A program made the translations under genes and the position numbers. The notes below the pieces were generated by a model. That model had not been told where the DNA came from. It was given only the letters and a program-made list of their open reading frames with translations, and did not search any database. Below are positions 1 to 6,018 of a DNA stretch of 6,767 bases, piece after piece (position 1 is the stretch's first letter; each line of letters begins with the position of its first letter). This stretch comes from an uncultured Novosphingobium sp. (GTDB lineage: Bacteria; Pseudomonadota; Alphaproteobacteria; Sphingomonadales; Sphingomonadaceae), in assembly GCA_937897535.1 (NCBI GenBank), contig CALCQB010000330.1:1-6767 (forward strand), written 5' to 3'.

Positions 1-68
1 ATACCCTGATCTTCCCGCGGCCCTTCGCCATTGCCCACAACCTGCTGACCTGGTGGCTCGACAAATGA
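1..68 (+). CDS. C-terminal end of an unidentified gene (5' truncated by window edge)
   Basis: An open frame runs from the window edge (first full codon at 3) to TGA at 66-68 and gives a 21-residue tail that ends ...AHNLLTWWLDK. It is aromatic and hydrophobic with a lysine end, which could be the last part of a membrane helix, but that is a guess. The stop overlaps the ATG of the next gene as ATGA (65-68), the usual sign of translational coupling in a bacterial operon, which is the main reason to believe the frame is real. The family cannot be recognised from so little sequence. Confidence 0.6.
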   Translation, partial: TLIFPRPFAIAHNLLTWWLDK

Positions 69-757
69 CCCAGCCTGCAAAAGTGACGATCGATATCTGG
101 TCCGACGTGATGTGCCCGTGGTGCATCATCGGCTACGCCCAGCTACAGAAGGGCCTGGCCTTGCTGGAGGGCGAGGTTGAGGCCGAGGTGCGCTGGCTGC
201 CGTTCGAACTCAACCCGGACATGCCCGAGCAAGGCGAAGGCCAGAGCGAGCATATCGCCCGCAAATACGGCCGGACCACGCAAGAAGCCGAGAGCAACCG
301 CGGGCGGCTGGTCGAGATCGGTGACCGCGCGGGCTATTCGTTTGCCTACCAGGGCGAAGGCGAACCGCCACCTGCGATGATGTGGAACACCTTCGCCGCG
401 CACAAGTTGCTCAAATGGGCGCTGATCGAGGCCGGGGCGGCCAAGCAGACCGAACTCAAGCGCGCGCTGTTCGACGCGCACTTCCAGCAGCGCCGCAATG
501 TCGGCGATCCGCAGGTTCTGGCCGATGTGGCCGCCGCGGTCGGGCTTGACCGCGCGGGCGCACTCGCCGCGACCGGGGACGAAGTCCTCGGCCAGATCGT
601 CCGGCGCGAAGAGGCGATGGCCTGGGACATGAATATCAGCGGCGTGCCCGCGATGCTGGTCCAGGGCAAATACCTGATCCCCGGTGCGCAGGAGCCAGAG
701 GTTTACGCCAACGCGCTGCGCCGGGTGGTGGCGAAGGGGTTGGTGGCTGGCGAATGA
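65..757 (+). CDS. FrnE-like DsbA-family thiol oxidoreductase (230 aa)
   Basis: The protein belongs to the DsbA-like thioredoxin-fold family (the group often annotated as FrnE or 2-hydroxychromene-2-carboxylate isomerase-like). What is seen: strand-forming IDIWSDVMCPWC puts a CPWC redox motif at residues 17-20; a helical insertion spans about 50-180; the cis-proline loop is GVP at 193-195; and the family's C-terminal GKYLIPGAQEPE lies at 201-212. There is no signal peptide, so it should act in the cytoplasm, unlike periplasmic DsbA. FrnE proteins in other bacteria are disulfide oxidoreductase/isomerases linked to oxidative stress tolerance; the substrate here is unknown. I chose ATG 65 because it overlaps the upstream stop as ATGA and starts four residues before the conserved strand; an in-frame GTG at 53 would add MARQ and has no better ribosome site. 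The stop overlaps the next small ORF, again as ATGA. Confidence 0.9.
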   Translation: MTQPAKVTIDIWSDVMCPWCIIGYAQLQKGLALLEGEVEAEVRWLPFELNPDMPEQGEGQSEHIARKYGRTTQEAESNRGRLVEIGDRAGYSFAYQGEGEPPPAMMWNTFAAHKLLKWALIEAGAAKQTELKRALFDAHFQQRRNVGDPQVLADVAAAVGLDRAGALAATGDEVLGQIVRREEAMAWDMNISGVPAMLVQGKYLIPGAQEPEVYANALRRVVAKGLVAGE

Positions 758-918
758 AGCCAATAAACATTGCAGTCAGTTTGATGGTGCTTGCGATTAT
801 CTCGACACCTTTGACAAGTTGGCTGGGTCTCAGAGAGGTGTCTGGAGGCGCGTTCATTTTCGCCATGCTGATGAGCTGGATCGTCGGCTTCCGTTTCGTT
901 CTTCGGCGCTTCCGCTGA
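754..918 (+). CDS. Putative 54-aa two-helix membrane microprotein
   Basis: ATG at 754 overlaps the frnE-like stop as ATGA, and the frame stays open to TGA at 916-918. Upstream GGTGG at 742-746, 7 nt from the ATG, is a passable ribosome site. The product starts MKPINIAVSLMVLAIIST and has two hydrophobic stretches, about residues 4-24 and 34-50, separated by a short polar turn (LREVSGG), and ends in the basic tail LRRFR. This predicts a hairpin in the inner membrane with both ends inside by the positive-inside rule. GC is near 52% by hand count, lower than the flanking genes, and codons such as ATA, AGA, ACA and AGT are clustered in the first half, so it may be a recent or weakly selected gene. 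I recognise no family. The alternative is a non-coding tail of the operon, but coupling plus coherent hydrophobicity favour a real gene. Confidence 0.55.
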   Translation: MKPINIAVSLMVLAIISTPLTSWLGLREVSGGAFIFAMLMSWIVGFRFVLRRFR

Positions 919-925
919 TTGGGCT

Positions 926-1321
926 CTAAACCAGCCCCAGCCGGGCCAGTTCGCCGGCCAGCTTGCCCGGGATCGCCTCGCCCGCGTCCTCGCCCTCGGC
1001 CAGGTCGCGCGGGGCGTTGACGTCTTCGAGATAGCGCCAGCCCTGATGCGCGCGGCAGGCCTGCGGGTAGACCGGGACCAGCTTGGTCGAAATGACGATG
1101 TTGGTCTTGCCGCCCTCGGCCTCTTCAAAGCCGAGGATGGCCGAGCGGAACACCAGCTGCCCCTTGAGGATCCAGAACAGCGAGCCGCCGACCAGTTCGG
1201 CGTGGCGCTTGGGTAGATAGCGGGTGGTCAGCCGGGCCTCGTCGCCACGGGTCTTGAACCACGCCGCCATGTCCTCGCGCGATTTTGCCCCGAAGGCGAC
1301 CTTGGTCAGGTGCAGCGGCAT
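926..1321 (-). CDS. DUF1489 family protein (131 aa)
   Basis: The product matches the alphaproteobacterial DUF1489 family (PF07370) from memory: the N-terminus MPLHLTKVAFG, the middle PKRHAELVGGSLFWILKGQLV and the late QGWRYLEDVNAPRDL are the family's recognisable blocks, at about residues 1-11, 58-78 and 94-108. Length is normal for the family, with no signal peptide or membrane helix, so it should be cytosolic. Its biochemical role is not known to me. The ATG (1321-1319) shares one base with the mgtE stop in a TGATG junction, and there is no clear ribosome site of its own, so translation probably depends on ribosomes that finish mgtE. The stop lies 7 nt from the convergent microprotein stop, with no convincing terminator between them. 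Confidence 0.85.
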   Translation of the reverse strand: MPLHLTKVAFGAKSREDMAAWFKTRGDEARLTTRYLPKRHAELVGGSLFWILKGQLVFRSAILGFEEAEGGKTNIVISTKLVPVYPQACRAHQGWRYLEDVNAPRDLAEGEDAGEAIPGKLAGELARLGLV

Positions 1322-2748
1322 CAGGCAAGCCCAGTCAGCACGGCGAGGCCAAGGAACGAGAAGAAGCCCATCACGTCGGTCGCGGTCGTGACAAACACCG
1401 CCGAGGATACCGCCGGATCGATCCGGAACCGGTCGAGCGTGACCGGGACCAGAATCCCGGCCAACCCGGCGGTGAGGTTGTTGATGACCATCGCAGCAGC
1501 GATCACTGCACCGAGCAACGGATTGCCGAACAGCAGGCCGACGGCCGAACCGATCAACACCGCCAGCGACAGCCCGTTGGCCATCGCGATGGTAAATTCG
1601 CGGGTGATCATCCGCCAGGTGTTGGCGCTGGTCAGCTGGTTGGTTGCCAGCGCGCGGACCACCACCGCGAGCGTCTGGGTTCCGGCGTTACCGCCCATCC
1701 CCGAGACAATCGGCATCAGCACCGCCAACAGCGCGAATTTTGCGATCGCGCCCTGGAACAATCCGACCACGCTCGATGCGATCACCGCTGTCGCCAGATT
1801 GACCACCAACCAGGTCAACCGGGTGCGAATTGTCAGATGGATCGGCTCGTTGATGTCGCCATCGCCCGCGCCGGACAGCAGCAGCGCGTCCTCGCCGGCT
1901 TCTTCCTGGATGATGTGGACCACGTCATCGACCGTGATCTGGCCGACCAGCCGCCCGTCGTCATCGACCACCGCTGCCGAAATCAGCGCGTATTTCTGGA
2001 ACCGCAGCGCGACCTCTTCCTGGTCCATCGTTACCGGGATCAGGGTCTGGTCGCGCTTCATCACGTCGGTCAGCATGATGTTGCGCGGGGTCCGCAGGAT
2101 CCACGACAGCTGGCAGGTGCCGAGCGGGTGGAACCGCGCATCGACGATGAACACTTCCCAGAACTCGTTGGCCAGCTCGCGCCCTTCGCGCAGGAAATCG
2201 ATCAGGTGGCCGACCGTCATATGCTCGGGCACCGCGACGAAATCGCGGCTCATCAGCCGCCCGGCGGATTCTTCCGGATAGGATAGCGCGGCTTCGATCG
2301 CGGCGCGGTCCTCGGGCTCCATCTCGGCGAGGACTGCCTGCTGGTCTTCCTCGTCGAGGTCTTCCAGCATCGCCACCGCATCGTCGGTGTCGAGCTGTTC
2401 GGCGATGTCGGCGACTTCGCCGGCCGGGAGCGCCTCGACCAGCAGTTCGCGGACGTGATCGTTGAGCTCGGCGAAGACCTCGCTGCCCATCAGGTCGCTG
2501 ATTGCCTTGGCCAGCGCCGGGCGATCGTCGGCCTCGAGCAGTTCGAACAGATCGGCGATGTCGGCCGGGTGCAGCGGCTCGACCAGATCGTAGACCTGGT
2601 CGGTTTCGCCCGCTTCGAGCGCATCGCGGACCCGGCGGACGAAATCGCGGGTCAGGGTATTCTCGTCGTCGTGGGTTTCGTACTCGCGCACTTCCTCGGC
2701 CGCGGACACGGCTTCCAGCAGGTTTTCGGTGCGATCCTCGGCGCTCAT
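1321..2748 (-). CDS. mgtE: MgtE-family magnesium transporter (475 aa)
   Basis: MgtE channels carry Mg2+ into the cell across the inner membrane and close when Mg2+ binds their cytosolic domains. The domain order is complete: an acidic N-terminal helical MgtE_N domain (about 35-160, e.g. LHPADIADLFELL), two CBS motifs (about 165-225 and 227-285, the second ending VGQITVDDVVHIIQEE), an acidic connecting helix, then a five-helix membrane domain from about 312 to the end. The family signature MPIVSGMGGNAGTQTLAVVV is at 345-364. D458 in the last helix (TATDVMGFF) sits 17 residues from the C-terminus, matching the place of the pore aspartate D432 in the 450-residue Thermus protein. Length is slightly above the usual 450 because of the N-terminus. 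There is no Shine-Dalgarno sequence before ATG 2748; see the promoter entry. DUF1489 follows by TGATG overlap. Confidence 0.95.
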   Translation of the reverse strand: MSAEDRTENLLEAVSAAEEVREYETHDDENTLTRDFVRRVRDALEAGETDQVYDLVEPLHPADIADLFELLEADDRPALAKAISDLMGSEVFAELNDHVRELLVEALPAGEVADIAEQLDTDDAVAMLEDLDEEDQQAVLAEMEPEDRAAIEAALSYPEESAGRLMSRDFVAVPEHMTVGHLIDFLREGRELANEFWEVFIVDARFHPLGTCQLSWILRTPRNIMLTDVMKRDQTLIPVTMDQEEVALRFQKYALISAAVVDDDGRLVGQITVDDVVHIIQEEAGEDALLLSGAGDGDINEPIHLTIRTRLTWLVVNLATAVIASSVVGLFQGAIAKFALLAVLMPIVSGMGGNAGTQTLAVVVRALATNQLTSANTWRMITREFTIAMANGLSLAVLIGSAVGLLFGNPLLGAVIAAAMVINNLTAGLAGILVPVTLDRFRIDPAVSSAVFVTTATDVMGFFSFLGLAVLTGLA

Positions 2749-2755
2749 CGGGGCC

Positions 2756-2783
2756 GGTCTAGGCTGCCCGAAAGCAAAAGCAA
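2756..2783 (-). promoter_or_regulatory. Possible mgtE promoter, consistent with a leaderless start
   Basis: On the - strand, TTGCTT (2783-2778), a 16-nt spacer and TAGACC (2761-2756) form a weak sigma-70-like pair (each 3 of 6 to the E. coli consensus). The -10 box ends 7 nt before the mgtE ATG, which would put transcription start at or next to the A of the ATG. This fits the absence of a ribosome site there. It is a visual match only. Confidence 0.3.
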
Positions 2784-2803
2784 CCCGGCGAAGCGCTGGG
2801 GGC

Positions 2804-2831
2804 GTGACTTTGTGGACAGGCCCCCTATATC
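2804..2831 (+). promoter_or_regulatory. Probable promoter of the cytoplasmic cyclophilin gene
   Basis: GTGACT at 2804-2809 and TATATC at 2826-2831 with a 16-nt spacer resemble a housekeeping promoter (each box 4 of 6 to consensus). Transcription would start near 2838, leaving a leader of about 20 nt that contains AGGAG at 2846-2850, 8 nt before the ATG. This is the only place for a promoter, since the upstream gene is divergent and only 110 bp away. Confidence 0.5.
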
Positions 2832-2858
2832 AGCCCGCAAATTGCAGGAGACAGACCG

Positions 2859-3308
2859 ATGGCCGAATACCTTACCCTCTCGCTCAGCAGCGGCGGCGAC
2901 GTCAAAATCAAGCTGCGGCCCGACCTCGCACCCGGCCACGTCGCCCGGATCGTCGAGCTTGCCAATGAAGGCTTCTACGACGGGGTGAAGTTCCACCGCG
3001 TGATCCCCGGGTTCATGGCCCAGGGCGGCTGCCCCAACGGGACCGGGATGGGCGGATCGTCCAAGCCCGACCTTCAGGCCGAATTCAACAACGAGCCGCA
3101 CGTTCGCGGCGTGTGCTCGATGGCGCGGACCAACGCCCCGCACTCGGCCAACAGCCAGTTCTTCATCTGCTTCGACGATGCCGGTTTTCTGGACCGCCAG
3201 TACACCGTTTGGGGTCAGGTCGAGGAAGGCATGGAGCACGTCGACAACCTGCCCAAGGGCGAACCGCCGCGCGAGCCGGGCTCGATCGTCAAGGCGACCG
3301 TCAGCTAA
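2859..3308 (+). CDS. Cytoplasmic cyclophilin-type peptidyl-prolyl isomerase (149 aa)
   Basis: Cyclophilins catalyse cis-trans isomerisation of X-Pro bonds during folding. The whole short protein is one cyclophilin domain with no signal peptide, so it is a cytosolic PpiB-type enzyme. The active site is intact: FHRVIPGFMAQGG at 45-57 supplies the catalytic Arg47, Phe52, Met53 and Gln55, and MARTNAPHSANSQFFICF at 88-105 supplies the substrate-binding Ala/Asn run and Gln100-Phe101-Phe102. Where human cyclophilin A has Trp121 (cyclosporin contact) there is Phe110, as in E. coli PpiB, so lower cyclosporin sensitivity is expected. The start is firm: AGGAG lies 8 nt upstream. It appears to be monocistronic, with its own promoter and a strong terminator 21 nt after the stop. 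Confidence 0.95.
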   Translation: MAEYLTLSLSSGGDVKIKLRPDLAPGHVARIVELANEGFYDGVKFHRVIPGFMAQGGCPNGTGMGGSSKPDLQAEFNNEPHVRGVCSMARTNAPHSANSQFFICFDDAGFLDRQYTVWGQVEEGMEHVDNLPKGEPPREPGSIVKATVS

Positions 3309-3329
3309 GGTTGACCAAGGAAAATCGGG

Positions 3330-3360
3330 AAAGGGGCGGGAGGAAACTTCCGCCCCTTTT
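3330..3360. terminator. Intrinsic terminator shared by convergent genes
   Basis: Positions 3330-3342 pair with 3347-3359 in a 13-bp stem (one G-U pair, 3340/3349) closed by a GAAA tetraloop at 3343-3346, and the 3' arm runs into TTTT at 3357-3360. It stands 21 nt after the cyclophilin stop and 2 nt from the AIM24 stop on the other strand. On the + strand it is a classical terminator. On the - strand the T-run after the stem is interrupted (TTTCCCGATTTT), so it probably works less well in that direction. Confidence 0.85.
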
Positions 3361-3362
3361 CG

Positions 3363-4394
3363 TTACTTGAACAGCTTCATCGTGTCCGAGATGCCGTCGA
3401 TCACGTCGCCGTAGGACAATCCCTCGCCCCCGCCGCCAAAGGTGGTGCCTTCCGGGGTCTGCTTGGCCTCGGCGACGATCGTCCGGGTCAGGCGGCTGAA
3501 CGGCAGCGACTGGATCCAGACCTTGCCCGGTCCGGTCAACCTGGCGAACATCCAGCCTTCACCGCCGGTCAAGGTGTTCTTGACGTCACGCAGGAACGTC
3601 GTGCCGACATCGACGGTATCGAACTTCACGCTGGGCTCGAATGCGGCGATGCAGCCGGCATCGACGTGCAGTTGCTCACCGGGCCCCAGTTCGCGCTCGA
3701 TCAGGCTGCCGCCGACATGGATGAAGGCCCAGCCGGTTCCCGCCAGTTCCTGCAGCACAAAGCCTTCGCCGCCCTCCATCCCGGTCCAGAAGCTCCCCGC
3801 CCAGCGCACGGTCACGGCAACGCCCTTGGCAGCGGCCAGGAACGAGCCGCGCTGGCAGACCAGCCGCCCGCCCATCGCTTCGAGCCGGACCGGCAGGATA
3901 TGCCCGGTGCTGCGGCCACCCAGCGCGAGCCGGGCCTTGCCGCTGCCGCCATGGCGGAATTCGCCGAGGAACAGGTTTTCCCCGCCAAGCAGGTTGGTCC
4001 CGGCCGAAACCAGCTTGTTGAGGATCCCGCGCTGGGCCCCGTCACCCAGCACCGTATCGAATGAAACCGCGCTGTCTTTCCAGATCATCGCGCCATTTTC
4101 GGCGATCACCGCTTCGCCGGGATCGAGTTCGACCACCAGATACTGCGAATCGGTTCCGCCGATCTCGAAATCGATGTCGTTGACCAAGGCATCAGCCGGT
4201 TTTGGGGACTCGATAGCGGCCCGCGCCGCGGACTCAAGCTCGGCCTGGCGGCGGATCCGCTCCTGCGCGATGAAGTCCTGCGCGGCGGAACTGAGCGTAA
4301 ACGAATCCGAAGCCGGTTGCGGCGTGCCGACCACGCCGCGTCGTCCGAACCCGAACCCGCCGCGCTGCGGCGGCACCCCCACATAGTCGTTCAT
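3363..4394 (-). CDS. AIM24 / TIGR00266 family protein with N-terminal extension (343 aa)
   Basis: The core (about residues 74-305) matches the TIGR00266/AIM24 family (PF01987), beta-rich proteins named for a yeast mitochondrial protein; the bacterial role is unknown to me. Family-like blocks are YLVVELDPGEAVIAENGAMI (85-104), the glycine-rich GGENLFLGEFRHGGSGKARLA (around 137-157), GLNN-like turns, and HVDAGCIAAFEPSVKFDT (243-260). Ahead of it is an N-terminal extension of about 73 residues: a Gly/Arg/Pro-rich piece (1-30) and a charged helix (about 35-62, AQDFIAQERIRRQAELESAA) that may be a coiled coil or a short interaction tag. A glycine-rich tail (319-325) precedes a final amphipathic stretch. 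There is no signal peptide or membrane helix. ATG 4394 has GAGGGA (4409-4404) 9 nt upstream. It is the last gene of the - strand unit and ends at the shared terminator. Confidence 0.85.
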   Translation of the reverse strand: MNDYVGVPPQRGGFGFGRRGVVGTPQPASDSFTLSSAAQDFIAQERIRRQAELESAARAAIESPKPADALVNDIDFEIGGTDSQYLVVELDPGEAVIAENGAMIWKDSAVSFDTVLGDGAQRGILNKLVSAGTNLLGGENLFLGEFRHGGSGKARLALGGRSTGHILPVRLEAMGGRLVCQRGSFLAAAKGVAVTVRWAGSFWTGMEGGEGFVLQELAGTGWAFIHVGGSLIERELGPGEQLHVDAGCIAAFEPSVKFDTVDVGTTFLRDVKNTLTGGEGWMFARLTGPGKVWIQSLPFSRLTRTIVAEAKQTPEGTTFGGGGEGLSYGDVIDGISDTMKLFK

Positions 4395-4395
4395 G

Positions 4396-4431
4396 CCTTC
4401 CCGTCCCTCGCGGCTTCGATCACCGGGAAGG
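4396..4431 (-). repeat. Inverted repeat around the AIM24 ribosome-binding site
   Basis: Perfect 8-bp arms CCTTCCCG (4396-4403) and CGGGAAGG (4424-4431) are separated by 20 nt. In the AIM24 mRNA the second arm lies between the ribosome site GAGGGA (4409-4404, in the loop) and the ATG at 4394. There is no T-run, so it is not a good terminator for the upstream gene; a translational role or chance are the alternatives. Confidence 0.45.
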
Positions 4432-4458
4432 TTCTAGCGCGAAATGCCTAAGCCATTG

Positions 4459-5115
4459 CTAAACTGTGGCGATCGGCACCCGCCGGACCCGCAGCACCTT
4501 GATCGGCGGGCTGAGCATCTGGCCCTTCATCACGCCTTGCCCTTCGGTCGCCGAGCGCGGGGCATTGAAGATCTTGAGCGCAACATCCATGCCCGTGACG
4601 ACCTGGCCGAACGCGCAATAGCCCGCGCGGCGTTCGGGATCGGGCGAATCCGGCACCGCGTCATAACTGGGTTGGTCGCTCATCAGGATCGAATAGTCAG
4701 CCCGCGCCGAGCCCGGCGCATTGCGCGCCAGCGACAGTGTGCCGGCCTTGTGCTTGATCCCGGTCGCACTGGTGGGTTCATGCGCGATCGGGGGATAGAG
4801 CTTGGCCGCGTCGCGGATCCCGGTCTGGATCAGGCCGTTGGGCTGGGTGCCCCAATCGAGCTTCATCGCCCGGTAAAAGCTGGTTCCGTCATAGCGGCGG
4901 CTGTCGACATAACGGACGATGTTCCTGACCGTGATCGGAGCCTGCTTGTGGAACAGGTCGGCGGCGATCGTGCCCAGTTCGGTGACGATCTCGATCCGCA
5001 CCACATCGCCGAGCGGGGGCGGAGCGGGGGCGGGTTTCGGAACAGGCTTCTTCCCCGCGCCGGTCAGCGCGATCAGCGTGGCGGGCAGGGCGGACAGGAC
5101 GAATCGGCGTTTCAT
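4459..5115 (-). CDS. Secreted, divergent cyclophilin-like protein (218 aa)
   Basis: An N-terminal Sec signal peptide (KRR then a hydrophobic core FVLSALPATLIALTGA, likely cut near residue 20) and a Pro/Lys/Ala-rich linker (21-35) precede a cyclophilin-like domain (about 38-213), so the mature protein is periplasmic, perhaps held away from the membrane by the linker. The domain keeps Arg82 (SFYR) and Gln98 (LIQTG), equivalents of the FHR and MxQGG motifs, but the SQFF motif that forms the proline pocket is ADYS at 139-142, and there is an insertion (147-165). Isomerase activity may therefore be weak, with a chaperone role possible. I chose ATG 5115 because it begins the signal peptide; the frame is open further upstream to 5403, but that part is arginine-rich shadow of lysR. 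It follows lysR by 14 nt and has no clear ribosome site, so coupling is likely. Confidence 0.85.
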   Translation of the reverse strand: MKRRFVLSALPATLIALTGAGKKPVPKPAPAPPPLGDVVRIEIVTELGTIAADLFHKQAPITVRNIVRYVDSRRYDGTSFYRAMKLDWGTQPNGLIQTGIRDAAKLYPPIAHEPTSATGIKHKAGTLSLARNAPGSARADYSILMSDQPSYDAVPDSPDPERRAGYCAFGQVVTGMDVALKIFNAPRSATEGQGVMKGQMLSPPIKVLRVRRVPIATV

Positions 5116-5129
5116 GCGGCCATTCTGGC

Positions 5130-6014
5130 CTAAAGTCCGGCCTTGACCAACCAGTCGTGAAAGATCCGCACGCTGCGCATTTCCAGCGCGTGCGGGCGGC
5201 AGATGAACCAGTACGAATAGGGGCTCTGCACCTCGATATCGTAAAGCTGCGCGAGGCGGCTGTCGTGGGCGCGGACGAAATGGTCCGAGTGCATGATCGC
5301 AATGCCGAGGCCGTTGGCGGCGGCTTCGAGGATCAGCTGGCCCGAATCGTAATGGTCGATCGCCGCCGGTTCGAGATCGGGCATTCCGAGCGCCTGCTTC
5401 CACGCGACGAAGCTGTCGGGCAGTTCGGTGTGGATCAGGAAGGTCTGGCGCGAGAGCACTTCCTTGTCAGGCACGGCTCCGATTTCTTCGGCCAGCGCCT
5501 TGCTGGTGATTGCATAGACCCGGTTGTGATCGAGCCGGACCGCGTGGAACATCGGCTCGGGCTTTTTCGACAGCACGATTGCCGCGTCGAGCGTGTCGCC
5601 GACCCGGGTTTCGAGATGCGGGCTGGTATCGAAATCGATGTGCAGCCGGGGGAACTGCTTGCGCAGTTCGGGCAGGCGCGGGAACAGCCGCTGGCTGCCG
5701 AACAGCGGAAGCATGCCAAGATGCAGCCGCAGCACCCGGCTGTCTTCGACCTGGCCCTCGACCGCTGCGGCGAGTTCGTCGAATTTGGGGCCGACCGCGG
5801 TGTAGAAGGCCGTGCCCTCATCGGTCAGCTTCATCGCCTGATGCTGGCGGGTGAACAGCCGCTTGCCAATGAATTCCTCGAGCGCGGCAACCCGGCGCGA
5901 CAAGGCGCTGGGGGACAGGCCAAGCTCGTCGGCCGCGGCCCGGGCCGAACCGAGCCGGACGATCCGCACAAAGGCTTCGATTGCGCGCAGCGGGGGCAGG
6001 CGGCGGATTGCCAA
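5130..6014 (-). CDS. LysR-family transcriptional regulator, GcvA-like (294 aa, TTG start)
   Basis: Residues 6-65 form the LysR winged helix-turn-helix (LPPLRAIEAFVRIVRLGSAR then AAADELGLSPSALSRRVAALE and GKRLFTR), and about 92-294 form the effector-binding domain, with the late GLGIAIMHSDHFV and PYSYWFICRP of the GcvA-like group. Length is normal. The start codon is TTG at 6014-6012: no ATG or GTG precedes the helix-turn-helix in frame, and CGAGGG (GAGGG at 6027-6023) lies 8 nt upstream, which supports TTG. It begins 4 nt after the corC-like stop and reads in the same direction, with no divergent neighbour, so the usual target gene next door is missing; the downstream cyclophilin is the only adjacent candidate in its own unit. 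The effector is unknown. Confidence 0.92.
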   Translation of the reverse strand: MAIRRLPPLRAIEAFVRIVRLGSARAAADELGLSPSALSRRVAALEEFIGKRLFTRQHQAMKLTDEGTAFYTAVGPKFDELAAAVEGQVEDSRVLRLHLGMLPLFGSQRLFPRLPELRKQFPRLHIDFDTSPHLETRVGDTLDAAIVLSKKPEPMFHAVRLDHNRVYAITSKALAEEIGAVPDKEVLSRQTFLIHTELPDSFVAWKQALGMPDLEPAAIDHYDSGQLILEAAANGLGIAIMHSDHFVRAHDSRLAQLYDIEVQSPYSYWFICRPHALEMRSVRIFHDWLVKAGL

Positions 6015-6018
6015 GCGC

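Noticed and set aside
143..763. 206-codon - strand frame antisense to the FrnE-like gene.
   Set aside because: No family features, while the + strand has the CPWC and GVP motifs in place.
919..945. Possible terminator between the convergent microprotein and DUF1489 ends (GGGCT / AGCCC).
   Set aside because: Only 5 bp of stem with a 7-nt loop and no T-run on either strand.
1285..2286. Long + strand open frame (333 codons) antisense to mgtE, with a second one offset at 1310-2281.
   Set aside because: The translation is rich in Arg/Asp/Gln/His with no domain pattern, and mgtE on the other strand is unmistakable. Such frames are normal opposite GC-biased genes.
2749..2858. Searched for a magnesium riboswitch or long structured leader before mgtE.
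   Set aside because: Only 110 bp separate two divergent starts, both seem to carry promoters there, and no extended pairing could be seen.
3442..4386. 314-codon + strand frame antisense to the AIM24 gene.
   Set aside because: Low-complexity Ser/Pro/Arg translation, no ribosome site, and fully opposite a recognisable family.
4444..5133. 229-codon + strand frame antisense to the secreted cyclophilin.
   Set aside because: Arg/His/Asp-rich shadow; the opposite strand has a signal peptide and cyclophilin motifs.
5116..5403. Extension of the secreted cyclophilin to an upstream start at 5403.
   Set aside because: The added 96 residues are Arg/Pro-rich, lie wholly over lysR in another frame apart from the short gap, and would bury the signal peptide.
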